A stretch of 49,782 nt of DNA from Desulfuromonas sp. KJ2020 (GCF_024197615.1 NZ_JAKUKE010000001.1:344675-394456), one strand, 5' to 3'; counted from the first letter of the stretch, positions 25,542 through 35,048 are shown. Translations and numbers: made by a program. The notes: a model not told the origin generated them from the sequence alone.

Positions 25542-28500
25542 TCAGGAGGGAATAAGGCTTTTGTCTGAACCGGAAGCCAGTGAGGTGGCCAGGAAGGGGA
25601 GACACTGTTCTTGCGGAAGGGGACGACCGAAGAGAAAACCCTGGCCCTGGTGGCAGCCATAATCCAGGAGAAATTCCAGCTGCTCCCGGGTTTCTATCCC
25701 TTCGGCAATGACCTCAAGATTCATACTGCGGGCCAGGGCAACAATGGAAGCGGCGATGGAGGCGTCGTTGGCGTCGTTGGTGATATCCCGCACGAAACCC
25801 TGGTCGATCTTGAGCTTGGAAATGGGAAACAGTTTGAGATAGGCCAGCGAAGAATACCCTGTACCGAAGTCGTCGATGGCCAGATGCACCCCGCGCACCT
25901 TAAGGTCGGTCAGGGTCATGATAACCTCGCCGAAATCCTCCATGATGATGCTTTCGGTAATTTCCAGTTCCAGCCACTGGGGATCGAGACCGGTTTCCTC
26001 CAGAACCCGATCGATCATGTCCACCAGGTCGGCCTGACGAAACTGTCTGGCTGAGATGTTTACCGACATACGCACGGGGGGAAAGCCCTGTTCCTGCCAG
26101 GCCCTGTTCTGCAGGCAGGCCGTCTTCAGCACCCATTCACCGATAGGCAGAATGATCCCGGTTTCCTCCGCCAGGGGGATAAACTCGCCGGGAGAGACGA
26201 GTCCCCGCTGCGGGTGCTGCCAACGTAGGAGGGCTTCCATACCGACCAGTTCGCCGCTGTTAAGATCGATCTGTGGCTGGTAGTGCAACACCAGCTGATC
26301 GTTGTCCAGGGCTTTGCGCAGGCTGCCTTCGAGGGCCAACAGCTCGTGGGCACGGGCATTCATATCCGGCGTGAAGAACTGACAGGTATTGCGCCCCTTG
26401 TCCTTGGCCCGGTACATGGCCACATCGGCGAATTTCATCAGTTCTTCGGGACTTTCCGTATCGATGGGGAAGAGGCTGACGCCGATGCTGGCCGTCACGA
26501 AAAGCTCCTGCTCGTCAAGATGCACCGGTTGCGTCAGTACACCCAGTATTTTCTGGGCGACAGCCCCCACGTAGGTGGAATCCTGGATATCCTCCAGGAT
26601 AATGACAAACTCGTCGCCGCCCAGTCGCGCTACCGTATCCGAGGCCCGCACCCAGTAACGGATGCGTTTGGCAACCTCGGTCAGCACCCTGTCTCCCATT
26701 TCATGCCCGAGGGTGTCGTTGATTACCTTGAAGCGGTCTAGATCGATGAAGAGGAGGCCGACCATGAGATTCTGCCGCCGGGCCTTGCTCATGGCATGCT
26801 GCAGGCGATCCTGAAAAAGCAGGCGATTGGGGAGGTCGGTCAGGGGATCGTGGTGGGCCAGATGGTGCAGGCGTTGCTCGTTCTCGTTCAGCCTGGCCTC
26901 GATCTGCAGCCGGTCGGTAATATCGCGCGACACCTCGATGATCCCCGTGAGGGTGCCGTTCGCATCCCACATAGGGGAGGCCTCCAGCTCATAGATACGG
27001 CGCTCGCCGGGGCCACTGACATGCTGATGAATGACCGTGACCGGCTGCCCTGTTTGTTTAACCTGCTCCAGGGGGCAGGGGTGATCCGAGCCCTGACATG
27101 GCACATCACTGCCGTGGGAGACCTGATGGCAGCACAGACTGGCCATTTGTTGTAGATCCGAACGCAGATGCTGCCGCGCCGCTTGATTCATCATGACGAT
27201 GCGATAATCAGGGGCGATTACCATGATAGGATCGACCACGCCATCGACGACGGCCTGGAGGAAAGCCCGCTCGGCGGCGACGGCATCCTTGGCCTGACGC
27301 TGTTCGGTGACATCGATGGCGATCTCGAGGCGCACCAGACGGCCGTCCGGCCAGGTGATGGCGCGATCGATGCACTGGTACCAGCGCTGGGTCACCGTGT
27401 TCTGGAATTCCCATTTCACTGGGGGCTGGATTTCGCCGTTCACCACCAGTTGATCGTTGGTGCAGAACGCACAGGGTCCGGCCATGTCTTTCTGCAGCAC
27501 TTGGTAACATTTGCGCCCCGGCCAGTTTTGTCCCCACAACGATTCACCGCTCTGGTTGATATACAGTAGATCGTAGGTTTCCAGATCAGCCACATAGACG
27601 ACGGCATCCAGGGCATCGAAGATTGCTGTGACCTGATCGAATTGACTCTTGAGCGCCTGCTCGGCCTCCTTGCTTTCGGTGATGTCGCGAACAGAAAAGA
27701 CGACGCCTTGGACGATGCCGCCATCATCGCGCAGCGGCGACAAGGAAATCTGGCCGAAAAACACGACACCCGACCGGCGCAGCAGGCGAATTTCCAGAAC
27801 AGCCTCCGACTCACCCTGCAACAGGCGGTCCACAGTCGCCGGAATATCCTCGCCCAGGGGCTCAGGGAACAGTTGAAAAACCGGATTACCCAGAATTTCA
27901 TCAGGCGAATAACCGAAAAGCTCCTGAGCACCGCGGTTCCAGGAGGTGACCAGGTTGTCGGAATCTGTCGTAAAAACCGCTTCACGCACCTGTTCCAGCA
28001 GCTGGGCCTGTTCGCGCAGAAGGGCTTCGACCTGCTTGCGCTCGGCAACTTCCATCCTCAGTTCGCGGTTGCTATCTTTGAGCTCGGCGGTCTTTCTCTT
28101 GACCTGAAAGCGCCCCCACAAGGAGGAGGCCAATAGCAGAACCACCAGCAAGGCAATCAGAATCATGGCCTTGGGCAACCAGGTGGGCAGGTGTCTTTCC
28201 GAGTGCTGGCCAAGCCAATTCTCCAGACTGCGATAGTACAGCGAGGTCGGATTCTGCTTCAGACGGGCCAGATGGGTATCGATCTTGCCAAGCAGTTGGG
28301 CATCGGCCCCCAGACGGGTAGCAAAGAGAATTTCGAAAGGACTCACCAGAATGGAGGTTTTGCGAATCGGCAGACTGTATTCATAGGGCAGGGCATAGAT
28401 ACGATTGACCAGACCGGCATCCGCCTCACCGCGGGTGACCGCGGCCAGCACCTGATCCGGGCCGTTCAGTTCCAGATAATCGATCTGCAGCTTGAAAGCC

Positions 28501-28976
28501 TCGGCCAATTGACGCAGGCCGTTATCGCCGACATAAAAGACACTGTCCTTCATGACCGCCACGGTTTTGCCGTCCAGGTCGATAATGGACTGAATGGAGG
28601 AGGTCGAAGAAGAAACAAATACCTGCCCCCAGTCGGATACCACCGCCTCCCGGGAGAAGGCCAGACGCTTAGTACGTTCCCGGGTGATGGCGATAGCGGG
28701 GAGCAGGTCGATCTCCCCTTTCTCCAGGCGAGACAGGCATTCGGCCCAGGTTCCCCGCACGAATTCAAGCTGCCAGCCTTCCTGCCTGGCGACATGCTGC
28801 AGCAATTCGGGGAAAATCCCCTGTACGGAGTCCGGAGACTTTTGGTCGGAGAGAACGATAAGGGGCGGAATGGAGTAGATGCCCGTGCGCACGACCCGGG
28901 CTTCGGCCTGACAAAGCCCGAAGAAGAGCAAAGAAAGTCCGACAAGGAATATGAGGCGCAACGTTTTGATAATCAC
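25542..28976 (-). CDS. PBPb-PAS(x3)-GGDEF-EAL cyclic di-GMP signalling protein
   Basis: About 1144 residues. A signal peptide, a periplasmic solute-binding (PBPb) domain (about 28-255), TM (about 268-290), three PAS domains (about 330-435, 450-560, 570-690), GGDEF (786-790, with an intact RxxD inhibitory site at 777-780) and EAL (EALLRW, NISARQF, ELEITES, IDDFGTGYSS, KIDQGFV, AEGIE all present). Both catalytic sites appear complete, so it could make and break c-di-GMP. PAS2 carries Cys490, 502 and 505 (PCAFC); PAS3 carries Cys615, 616, 627 and 634, possible metal or redox sites. Start: GTG at 28976 gives a clean signal peptide after GGGG; a TTG 22 codons upstream is less likely. The ligand of the binding domain may be an amino acid or similar. 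Confidence 0.9.
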   Translation of the reverse strand: MIIKTLRLIFLVGLSLLFFGLCQAEARVVRTGIYSIPPLIVLSDQKSPDSVQGIFPELLQHVARQEGWQLEFVRGTWAECLSRLEKGEIDLLPAIAITRERTKRLAFSREAVVSDWGQVFVSSSTSSIQSIIDLDGKTVAVMKDSVFYVGDNGLRQLAEAFKLQIDYLELNGPDQVLAAVTRGEADAGLVNRIYALPYEYSLPIRKTSILVSPFEILFATRLGADAQLLGKIDTHLARLKQNPTSLYYRSLENWLGQHSERHLPTWLPKAMILIALLVVLLLASSLWGRFQVKRKTAELKDSNRELRMEVAERKQVEALLREQAQLLEQVREAVFTTDSDNLVTSWNRGAQELFGYSPDEILGNPVFQLFPEPLGEDIPATVDRLLQGESEAVLEIRLLRRSGVVFFGQISLSPLRDDGGIVQGVVFSVRDITESKEAEQALKSQFDQVTAIFDALDAVVYVADLETYDLLYINQSGESLWGQNWPGRKCYQVLQKDMAGPCAFCTNDQLVVNGEIQPPVKWEFQNTVTQRWYQCIDRAITWPDGRLVRLEIAIDVTEQRQAKDAVAAERAFLQAVVDGVVDPIMVIAPDYRIVMMNQAARQHLRSDLQQMASLCCHQVSHGSDVPCQGSDHPCPLEQVKQTGQPVTVIHQHVSGPGERRIYELEASPMWDANGTLTGIIEVSRDITDRLQIEARLNENEQRLHHLAHHDPLTDLPNRLLFQDRLQHAMSKARRQNLMVGLLFIDLDRFKVINDTLGHEMGDRVLTEVAKRIRYWVRASDTVARLGGDEFVIILEDIQDSTYVGAVAQKILGVLTQPVHLDEQELFVTASIGVSLFPIDTESPEELMKFADVAMYRAKDKGRNTCQFFTPDMNARAHELLALEGSLRKALDNDQLVLHYQPQIDLNSGELVGMEALLRWQHPQRGLVSPGEFIPLAEETGIILPIGEWVLKTACLQNRAWQEQGFPPVRMSVNISARQFRQADLVDMIDRVLEETGLDPQWLELEITESIIMEDFGEVIMTLTDLKVRGVHLAIDDFGTGYSSLAYLKLFPISKLKIDQGFVRDITNDANDASIAASIVALARSMNLEVIAEGIETREQLEFLLDYGCHQGQGFLFGRPLPQEQCLPFLATSLASGSDKSLIPS

Positions 28977-29063
28977 GGACCCCAAAATCGCAGTGAGAAA
29001 GGGTTGGCGCCGGCACCGGGGACAACTTCCGGCGGCGTTCAAAAGAGTAGCACAGACCTTTCG

Positions 29064-29095
29064 CGCAATAAAAGCCTTCTTTTCGCCTTTATTGC
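29064..29095. repeat. Inverted repeat in the divergent 28977-29220 region
   Basis: GCAATAAAAG (29064-29073) and CCTTTATTGC (29086-29095) form an inverted repeat with a 12-nt centre. It may be an operator or a hairpin in the leader of either divergent gene. The rest of this region shows only a weak AT-rich stretch. Confidence 0.35.
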
Positions 29096-29220
29096 AGGGT
29101 AAAATCCTTCTGGACCGCCCAGGAAGTCACACATCAGGATCCGGCACTTGATTTTATACCCCCGCTCCCTCTATGCTCCCAGCAAAGGATTTATCTCAGT
29201 CCGTCGAAGGAGTCCCGTCC

Positions 29221-30264
29221 ATGTGCGAGATCTTGAACCAGTTCGCCAGTGACAATTACGCCGGTATCTGTCCCGAAGCCTGGGAGGCCATGGCAGCGGT
29301 CAACCAGGGCTTCGCCAATGCCTACGGCAACGACCCCTGGACCGAAAAAGCCTGCAATCTGCTGCGGGAATTTTTCGAAACCGACTGCGAGGTCTTCTTC
29401 GTCTTCAACGGCACGGCCGCCAACTCCCTGTCGCTGGCCTCCCTCTGCCAGAGCTATCACAGCATCATCTGCCAGGAGCTCGCTCACATCGAGACCGATG
29501 AATGCGGCGCCATCGAGTTTTTTTCCAATGGCACCAAGGTCCTGCTGGTGGCTGGGCAAAACGGCAAGGTCGACCTGGGGGAAGTGGAAAGAACGGTAAC
29601 CCGTCGGGCCGATATTCACTATCCCAAGCCGCGGGTATTGAGCCTGACCCAGGCGACGGAAGTCGGCACCGTCTACTCGGCAGCGGAGATGGTGGCTGCA
29701 GGCGAAACGGCCCGGCGGCTGAACCTGCACCTGCAGGTAGACGGCGCCCGTTTCGCCAACGCCCTGGCCTTCTTGCAGGTTCCCGCCAAGGAGCTTACCT
29801 GGAAAGCAGGCGTCGACGTGCTGACCTTCGGCGGCACCAAGAACGGCATGGCCATGGGCGAGGCGGTGATTTTTTTCAATCGCGACCTGGCCCGCGAATT
29901 CGATTACCGCTGCAAACAGGCGGGACAGCTGGCCTCCAAGATGCGCTTTCTGGCCGCGCCCTGGATCGGCATGCTCAAAGACGGCGCCCTGTTGCGCCAC
30001 GCCAACCACGCCAACCGCTGCGCCCGCAGCCTGGCCGCGCGTCTTCGGGAAATACCCGGAGTCGACATCATGCACCCGGTGCAGGCCAACGCCGTTTTCG
30101 TGCAGATGCCGGAATCCCTTATTGAGGCTCTGCACCACAAAGGCTGGATCTTTTACACCTTCATCGGTTCAGGGCACGCCCGCTTCATGTGTTCCTGGAA
30201 GACCACGGAACAGGACATCGACCGGCTCGTCGCGGATATTCACCGCCTGGCCCAGTCAGGCTGA
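29221..30264 (+). CDS. Low-specificity L-threonine aldolase-type PLP enzyme
   Basis: A 347-residue fold-type I PLP enzyme of the beta-eliminating lyase family. Asp174 in LQVDGARFANAL (PLP pyridine contact) and Lys207 in FGGTKNGMAMGE (Schiff base) are present, with FNGTAANSLSL holding the phosphate loop and HIETDECGA stacking on PLP. The usual reaction splits L-threonine or allo-threonine to glycine and acetaldehyde. Start: the ATG at 29221 has AAGGAG 8 nt ahead; an ATG 16 codons upstream lacks a site and adds residues outside the family. It is convergent with the small periplasmic protein (2 bp between stops). Specific stereochemistry cannot be read. Confidence 0.9.
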   Translation: MCEILNQFASDNYAGICPEAWEAMAAVNQGFANAYGNDPWTEKACNLLREFFETDCEVFFVFNGTAANSLSLASLCQSYHSIICQELAHIETDECGAIEFFSNGTKVLLVAGQNGKVDLGEVERTVTRRADIHYPKPRVLSLTQATEVGTVYSAAEMVAAGETARRLNLHLQVDGARFANALAFLQVPAKELTWKAGVDVLTFGGTKNGMAMGEAVIFFNRDLAREFDYRCKQAGQLASKMRFLAAPWIGMLKDGALLRHANHANRCARSLAARLREIPGVDIMHPVQANAVFVQMPESLIEALHHKGWIFYTFIGSGHARFMCSWKTTEQDIDRLVADIHRLAQSG

Positions 30265-30266
30265 AA

Positions 30267-30554
30267 TCATTTCTCTCCCTGGGACTTTTTGACCTCTGCC
30301 AGATAGCTGTAGAGGTTCCGGCACTTTTTCAGACGAAAAAGGTAGACCTTCTTCTCTACCGAATCGCTTTTTTCAATGTCCCCCATGACCCGGTCGCAGG
30401 CGGCGGTCAGACTGTCCAGTTCTGAGACCGTCAGCCCTTCCGCCACAGCGGTCTGGCTGCAAAGCCGGTCGAAATCTTCTTTCCAGGGTTCGGCCTGCAC
30501 CAGGCTCGCCGTCAGCAGCAGCCCAACCAGAACCCCGCATCCCCATCGTTTCAT
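30267..30554 (-). CDS. Small exported protein of the cytochrome cluster
   Basis: About 95 residues. MKRWGCGVLVGLLLTASLVQ is a signal peptide ending in QA. The mature part is helical and charged with three Cys (DRLCSQTAV, LTAACDRVM, KKCRNLYSYL) but no CxxCH. AAGG precedes this ATG; an ATG four codons earlier (30566) is possible. It starts 18 bp after the six-haem cytochrome gene and so probably belongs to its operon, perhaps as a partner or assembly factor (inference). No family recognised. Confidence 0.65.
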   Translation of the reverse strand: MKRWGCGVLVGLLLTASLVQAEPWKEDFDRLCSQTAVAEGLTVSELDSLTAACDRVMGDIEKSDSVEKKVYLFRLKKCRNLYSYLAEVKKSQGEK

Positions 30555-30572
30555 AAGCACCTTCATCCTTTA

Positions 30573-31349
30573 TTAGCGGGAAATGCGCGGATGGCACCCC
30601 TTGCAATCGTCCAGAGGGAAAGCCACCCGCAGGTGACAGACCCCGCAAAATTTGCCTTCGAGTATATATTCCATGGAAAAATGCTGGGTCGTCTTCTTTT
30701 TAACGTTGAAGATGTCCGGGTGGCAGTTGGCGCAATCGAGCCAGGGCGTGTGCTTGGCATGGGGAAAGTACGCCGGTGGCACATAGGTCCATTCGGCCTG
30801 CAGCTCCAGCTCGCGGTCGAAATCCATCGGTTTTTCGTCCGCATGGAAGAGACTGTAGGCCGGCCTGATGAGCCCATCTTCCAGGGCATAGCCCCAGTGA
30901 ATTTTGTTGCCGAAAGGCGCCGACGGCAGGGGCCGCCTGAAAGCTTCGAATTTCTCCGCATCCGTCGAACCGTAACCGGAGTGACACCGTTCACAGTTGC
31001 CTTCCGTATGACCGAACGCCCGCACGCCGTCATGACAGGAGCCGCAGTAGAGACCATTGCGATTTTCGGCCTCGGTAATCTCCGTTTTGTTGGTGGCAAA
31101 AGCAAAATCGAGCTCAAAATGACAGACGCGGCAGCTGAATCGGGCCCGATGACTCCAGTGGGGGAAGAGCACCGGCTTGACCTTGTTTTCCACCGAAATC
31201 CGGCTGATCAAAACATTGCCGTACTCGTGGGGCGCCGGCAGCGGGGGAAAATCCCAGTACTTACCCGCCGCCATTCCTGTTTCCGCCCACAGAAGCCCCA
31301 GAACGCACCACCCCAGTATCCCGAGCCATCGTAACCTTATCGTTCCCAT
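30573..31349 (-). CDS. Six-haem c-type cytochrome, c7/c3-like (copy 2)
   Basis: 258 residues with a signal peptide (cleavage after ETGMAA near residue 28) and six CxxCH motifs: CRVCH, CGSCH, CERCH, CANCH, CGVCH, CKGCH. They fall in two groups of three; each group is preceded by a paired His (FPHWSH, FPHAKH) that can supply distal ligands, so the protein looks like two triheme c7-type modules. It is a clear paralogue of the upstream gene (HEYGNVLISR against HEYGSVVMNN; PHWSHRARFSC against PHWVHRARYTC). Periplasmic electron carrier for respiratory chains is inferred. The gap to the upstream copy is 59 bp. Confidence 0.92.
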   Translation of the reverse strand: MGTIRLRWLGILGWCVLGLLWAETGMAAGKYWDFPPLPAPHEYGNVLISRISVENKVKPVLFPHWSHRARFSCRVCHFELDFAFATNKTEITEAENRNGLYCGSCHDGVRAFGHTEGNCERCHSGYGSTDAEKFEAFRRPLPSAPFGNKIHWGYALEDGLIRPAYSLFHADEKPMDFDRELELQAEWTYVPPAYFPHAKHTPWLDCANCHPDIFNVKKKTTQHFSMEYILEGKFCGVCHLRVAFPLDDCKGCHPRISR

Positions 31350-31408
31350 ACGCTATTTCATCCCTCAGGTCTGTGGCGCGGGCGGCCCGGCGGCCCGCCC
31401 GCATCGGA

Positions 31409-32182
31409 TCAATGCACCGGCTGGGTATGGCAGCGCTGGCAGTCGATATTGGGGAAGGCCACCGTATCGTGGCAGACTCCGCAGTATTTGCCGTTGAAGA
31501 TGTCCTGCATACTGTAGGTCTGGGTGCTCTTCTTGACGGGGAATATCTCGGGATGACAGAGTTCGCAGCCGTTCCACACCACGTGCTTCTGGTGAGACAG
31601 GATGATATTGGGCATATTCGGCTCCGTGGGGGTCAGATCGAATTTATCCGGCTCTTTGATCTTGGCCCGGGAGATGGAGACCCCCTCTAGGTAGTCCTTG
31701 ACCGTGACCAGCCCCTCGTCTTCGGCCTTGAGCCAGTCGATGCCATTGCCGAACCGCTCTTTGGGCATCTTTTTGCGAAAATCGTAGAAGTTGTTCTTGA
31801 ACAGCACGTTCTTGCCGTAGGAATGGCAGCGATCACAGTTTTTTTCCGCCTTGGCAACGGAAAAAGCTTCCTGACCATTGTGACAGGCACCGCAGTAGAG
31901 ACCGTTGATATTGTCCGTTTCAGTCATCTGTGTCCCTTCGGCGGTCATGGCGAAGCCAATATCCACATGACAGAGACGGCAGGTGTACCTGGCCCGATGC
32001 ACCCAGTGGGGAAAAACGACGGGCGCGATGTTCTTCTGTTCGGAGTAGTTGTTCATAACGACAGAGCCGTATTCATGCAGCTTGGGGCGTTTCTGCTTCA
32101 TGCCAAAGGTTTCCGCCCCCGCCGCCCCGGCCAGCACCACGAGCAACAGCCACACCATTAATCCGACAATCCTCTTGTTCAT
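31409..32182 (-). CDS. Six-haem c-type cytochrome, c7/c3-like (copy 1)
   Basis: 257 residues with a signal peptide (MNKRIVGLMVWLLLVVLAGA, cleaved after GAE or AGA) and six CxxCH motifs: CRLCH, CGACH, CDRCH, CELCH, CGVCH, CQRCH, again two groups of three with paired His (FPHWVH, LSHQKH). AGGAGG lies 7 nt before the ATG. It is the first gene of a probable three-gene operon with its paralogue and the small exported protein. Likely product of a tandem duplication, since spacing and flanking sequence of all six motifs agree. Role in metal or sulfur reduction is inferred from lineage only. Confidence 0.92.
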   Translation of the reverse strand: MNKRIVGLMVWLLLVVLAGAAGAETFGMKQKRPKLHEYGSVVMNNYSEQKNIAPVVFPHWVHRARYTCRLCHVDIGFAMTAEGTQMTETDNINGLYCGACHNGQEAFSVAKAEKNCDRCHSYGKNVLFKNNFYDFRKKMPKERFGNGIDWLKAEDEGLVTVKDYLEGVSISRAKIKEPDKFDLTPTEPNMPNIILSHQKHVVWNGCELCHPEIFPVKKSTQTYSMQDIFNGKYCGVCHDTVAFPNIDCQRCHTQPVH

Positions 32183-32224
32183 TCATTGGCCTCCTGCGAT
32201 AATCACATCTGTTGAAAAGACAAC

Positions 32225-32245
32225 GAAAGCCCTTATCGGGCTTTC
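32225..32245. repeat. Stem-loop between cytochrome and pepN genes
   Basis: GAAAGCCC (32225-32232) pairs with GGGCTTTC (32238-32245), loop TTATC. It lies in the AT-rich 181-bp divergent region, 43 nt before the cytochrome start codon, and may be a 5'-leader hairpin of the cytochrome mRNA. No strong T-run follows on either strand. Confidence 0.4.
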
Positions 32246-32363
32246 ATTACAATTCTTAAATATTACCATTTTTTTTATTTATGTCAGGGGCGGCTGAAAA
32301 ATAGCGGACCCAACCCCTGACAGAAACCTCTTTTATTGCCACACACGGAGATAAGGAATATCC

Positions 32364-35009
32364 ATGACCAACCGACCCACCACGATTTCTCTCAAGGATT
32401 ACACCCCCCCGGCCTTTCTGGTCGATAACACCGACCTGCATTTCGAGCTGGCCGAATCACAGACTCTGGTCACCGCGACCCTGCGTCTACGCCGCAACCC
32501 GGCCAGTGTCGACCCCGCCGCCCCGCTGGTCCTGCACGGCCGGGAACTGAAACTGCGGGAAATCAGCCTGGACGGGCAGCCCATGCCGTCGACCGCCTAT
32601 GCCCTCGACACGGAAACGCTGACCCTGGCCGAGGTGCCCGACGCCTTCACCCTGCGCACTGTCACCGAAATCAACCCGCAGGCGAACACCTCGCTGGAAG
32701 GACTCTATCTGTCCAGCGGCAACTTCTGCACCCAGTGCGAGGCCCAGGGCTTTCGCAAGATCACCTACTATCCCGACCGTCCCGACGTCATGGCGCCTTT
32801 CACCGTCACCCTCGTCGCCGACCGCGTCAAATACCCGGTGCTGCTGTCCAATGGCAATCTACTGGAGAAAGGTGAGCTGGTTGACGGCCGCCACTTCGCC
32901 CGCTGGCAGGATCCCTACAAGAAGCCGTCCTACCTTTTTGCTCTGGTCGCCGGCCAGCTGGTCAAAATCGAGGACCGCTTCACGACCCGCTCCGGCCGTG
33001 TGGTCACCCTGCAGATCTTCGTGGAGCCGCGCAACGCCGACAAGTGCGAACACGCCATGCGTTCTCTGCAGAAAGCCATGGCCTGGGACGAGGCGGCCTT
33101 CGGACTGGAATACGATCTGGACATCTACATGATCGTGGCGGTGGACGACTTCAATATGGGCGCCATGGAGAACAAGGGGCTCAACGTCTTCAACTCCAAG
33201 TACGTGCTGGCCCGACCCGATACCGCCACCGATGCCGACTATCAGGGTATCGAGGGGGTCATCGGCCACGAATACTTCCACAACTGGACCGGCAACCGCA
33301 TCACCTGCCGCGACTGGTTTCAGCTCAGCCTCAAGGAAGGGCTTACCGTCTTTCGCGACCAGGAGTTCTCCGCCGACATGACCTCGCGACCCGTCAAGCG
33401 CATTGAGGAGGTGCGCCTGCTGCGCCAGGCCCAGTTTCCTGAGGACGCCGGTCCCATGGCCCACCCTGTACGGCCCGAATCCTATGTGGAGATCAACAAT
33501 TTCTACACGGCCACGGTCTATAACAAAGGCGCCGAGGTCATCCGCATGATCCAGACCCTGCTTGGCCGTGAAGGCTTCCGCCAGGGGATGGACCTCTACA
33601 TCGCCCGTCACGATGGTCAGGCCGTGACGACCGAGGATTTTCTGGCGGCCATGGCCGACGCCAACGGCGCCGACCTCGACCAGTTCCGCTACTGGTACAG
33701 CCAGGCCGGTACCCCGGAGATCCAGGTCACGACGGCGTTCGACCCGGCCGGCGGCGTCTACACCCTGCACTGCCGCCAGTCCTGTCCACCGACGCCGGGG
33801 CAGGAGAGCAAGCGGCCCTTTCATATCCCCCTGGCCCTGGGTCTGCTCGACCGCCAGGGCAACGATCTCCCCCTGCAGCTCGAAGGGGAGGCAGCCCCCC
33901 ACGAAGCCGGCACCCGGGTACTCAGCCTGCGGCAGGAAGAGGAGAGCTTCCGCTTTGTCGGGCTCACGGAAGAGCCCGTCCCCTCGCTGCTACGGGACTT
34001 TTCGGCGCCGGTCAAACTGCAGATCGACCTGGCCGACGCCGACCTCGCCTTTCTCATGGCCCGGGATGCGGACCCCTTCAACCGCTGGGAAGCCGGTCAG
34101 CAGCTGGCCACGCGGGTGCTGCTTGACCTGGTCGAGGATCTCCGCCAGGGACGCACGTCGGAAGAAGCCAGCGTTTTCAGCGAAGCCTTCGGCCTCACCC
34201 TGCAGGATCGCGAGGCCGATCCTGCCCTGCTTGCCCTTGCCCTGACCTTGCCGAGTGAAACCTACCTGGCCGAACAGATGACCGTGGTCGATCCGGCGGC
34301 TATCCATACCGCCCGTCAGACCCTGCGCCAAAGCCTGGCCAGGCGTTGGCAGGCAGAACTGCGCCACACCTATGAACACCTGGATGAAACCGGGCCTTAC
34401 AGCATCGAGCCCGCGGCGGTGGGGCGACGCAGCCTCAAAAACGTCTGCCTCGCCTATCTCATGGCCCTGGAGGAGGATGCGGCGGTCCAGCTGTGCTTGC
34501 GGCAGTTCGGGCAGGGGGACAACATGACCGACGTCATTGCCGCCCTCGGCGCCCTGTCTCACAGCCGCCGTCCCGAACGGCAGGCGGCGCTGGCCGCCTT
34601 CTACACCAAGTGGAGCCAGGATCCCCTCGTCGTCGACAAATGGCTGAGCCTGCAGGCCACCGCCGACCACCCCGACACCCTGGAGCAGGTGCGCACGCTC
34701 ATGGCCCATCCCGCTTTCAGCCTGCGCAACCCGAACAAGGTGCGCTCCCTCATCGGCGCTTTCTGTCACGGCAACCCGGCCGCTTTCCACCGGGAAGACG
34801 GCAGCGGCTACCGCTTTGCCGCCGAGCAGGTACTGGCTCTGGATCCTCTCAATCCCCAGGTCGCCGCCCGGCTGGCCGCCGCCCTTATCCGCTGGCGAAA
34901 GTTTGACGACGGCCGCCAGCAGCAGATGAAAGAACAGCTGCAGCGCCTGCTCGATGCCCCCAGGCTCTCCCGCGACGTCTATGAAATCGTCAGCAAGAGC
35001 CTGTCGTAA
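32364..35009 (+). CDS. pepN: Aminopeptidase N (M1 family)
   Basis: An 881-residue E. coli-type PepN that removes N-terminal residues from peptides in the cytoplasm. The exopeptidase motif GAMENKG begins at residue 266, zinc site HEYFH at 302-306 with the third ligand Glu in WFQLSLKEGLT about 19 residues on, and the catalytic Tyr region (VYNKGAEVIRM). The C-terminal helical domain is complete. The ATG follows AAGGA closely enough for translation. First gene of a set with the epimerase-like, DUF2835 and BFD-like genes on the same strand, divergent from the cytochromes. Confidence 0.97.
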   Translation: MTNRPTTISLKDYTPPAFLVDNTDLHFELAESQTLVTATLRLRRNPASVDPAAPLVLHGRELKLREISLDGQPMPSTAYALDTETLTLAEVPDAFTLRTVTEINPQANTSLEGLYLSSGNFCTQCEAQGFRKITYYPDRPDVMAPFTVTLVADRVKYPVLLSNGNLLEKGELVDGRHFARWQDPYKKPSYLFALVAGQLVKIEDRFTTRSGRVVTLQIFVEPRNADKCEHAMRSLQKAMAWDEAAFGLEYDLDIYMIVAVDDFNMGAMENKGLNVFNSKYVLARPDTATDADYQGIEGVIGHEYFHNWTGNRITCRDWFQLSLKEGLTVFRDQEFSADMTSRPVKRIEEVRLLRQAQFPEDAGPMAHPVRPESYVEINNFYTATVYNKGAEVIRMIQTLLGREGFRQGMDLYIARHDGQAVTTEDFLAAMADANGADLDQFRYWYSQAGTPEIQVTTAFDPAGGVYTLHCRQSCPPTPGQESKRPFHIPLALGLLDRQGNDLPLQLEGEAAPHEAGTRVLSLRQEEESFRFVGLTEEPVPSLLRDFSAPVKLQIDLADADLAFLMARDADPFNRWEAGQQLATRVLLDLVEDLRQGRTSEEASVFSEAFGLTLQDREADPALLALALTLPSETYLAEQMTVVDPAAIHTARQTLRQSLARRWQAELRHTYEHLDETGPYSIEPAAVGRRSLKNVCLAYLMALEEDAAVQLCLRQFGQGDNMTDVIAALGALSHSRRPERQAALAAFYTKWSQDPLVVDKWLSLQATADHPDTLEQVRTLMAHPAFSLRNPNKVRSLIGAFCHGNPAAFHREDGSGYRFAAEQVLALDPLNPQVAARLAAALIRWRKFDDGRQQQMKEQLQRLLDAPRLSRDVYEIVSKSLS

Positions 35010-35012
35010 GAC

Positions 35013-35034
35013 AGCGTTTAAAAACGCTTTTAAA
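35013..35034 (+). terminator. Weak hairpin after pepN
   Basis: AGCGTT (35013-35018) pairs with AACGCT (35023-35028), loop TAAA, followed by TTT and an A-run. The short stem suggests partial termination at most before the next gene. Confidence 0.35.
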
Positions 35035-35048
35035 AAAGGATGGTCTCC

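Noticed and set aside
35013-35034. Hairpin after pepN as a full operon boundary
   Set aside because: Only a 6-bp stem with a tight loop and three T; kept as a weak element, not as a firm terminator.
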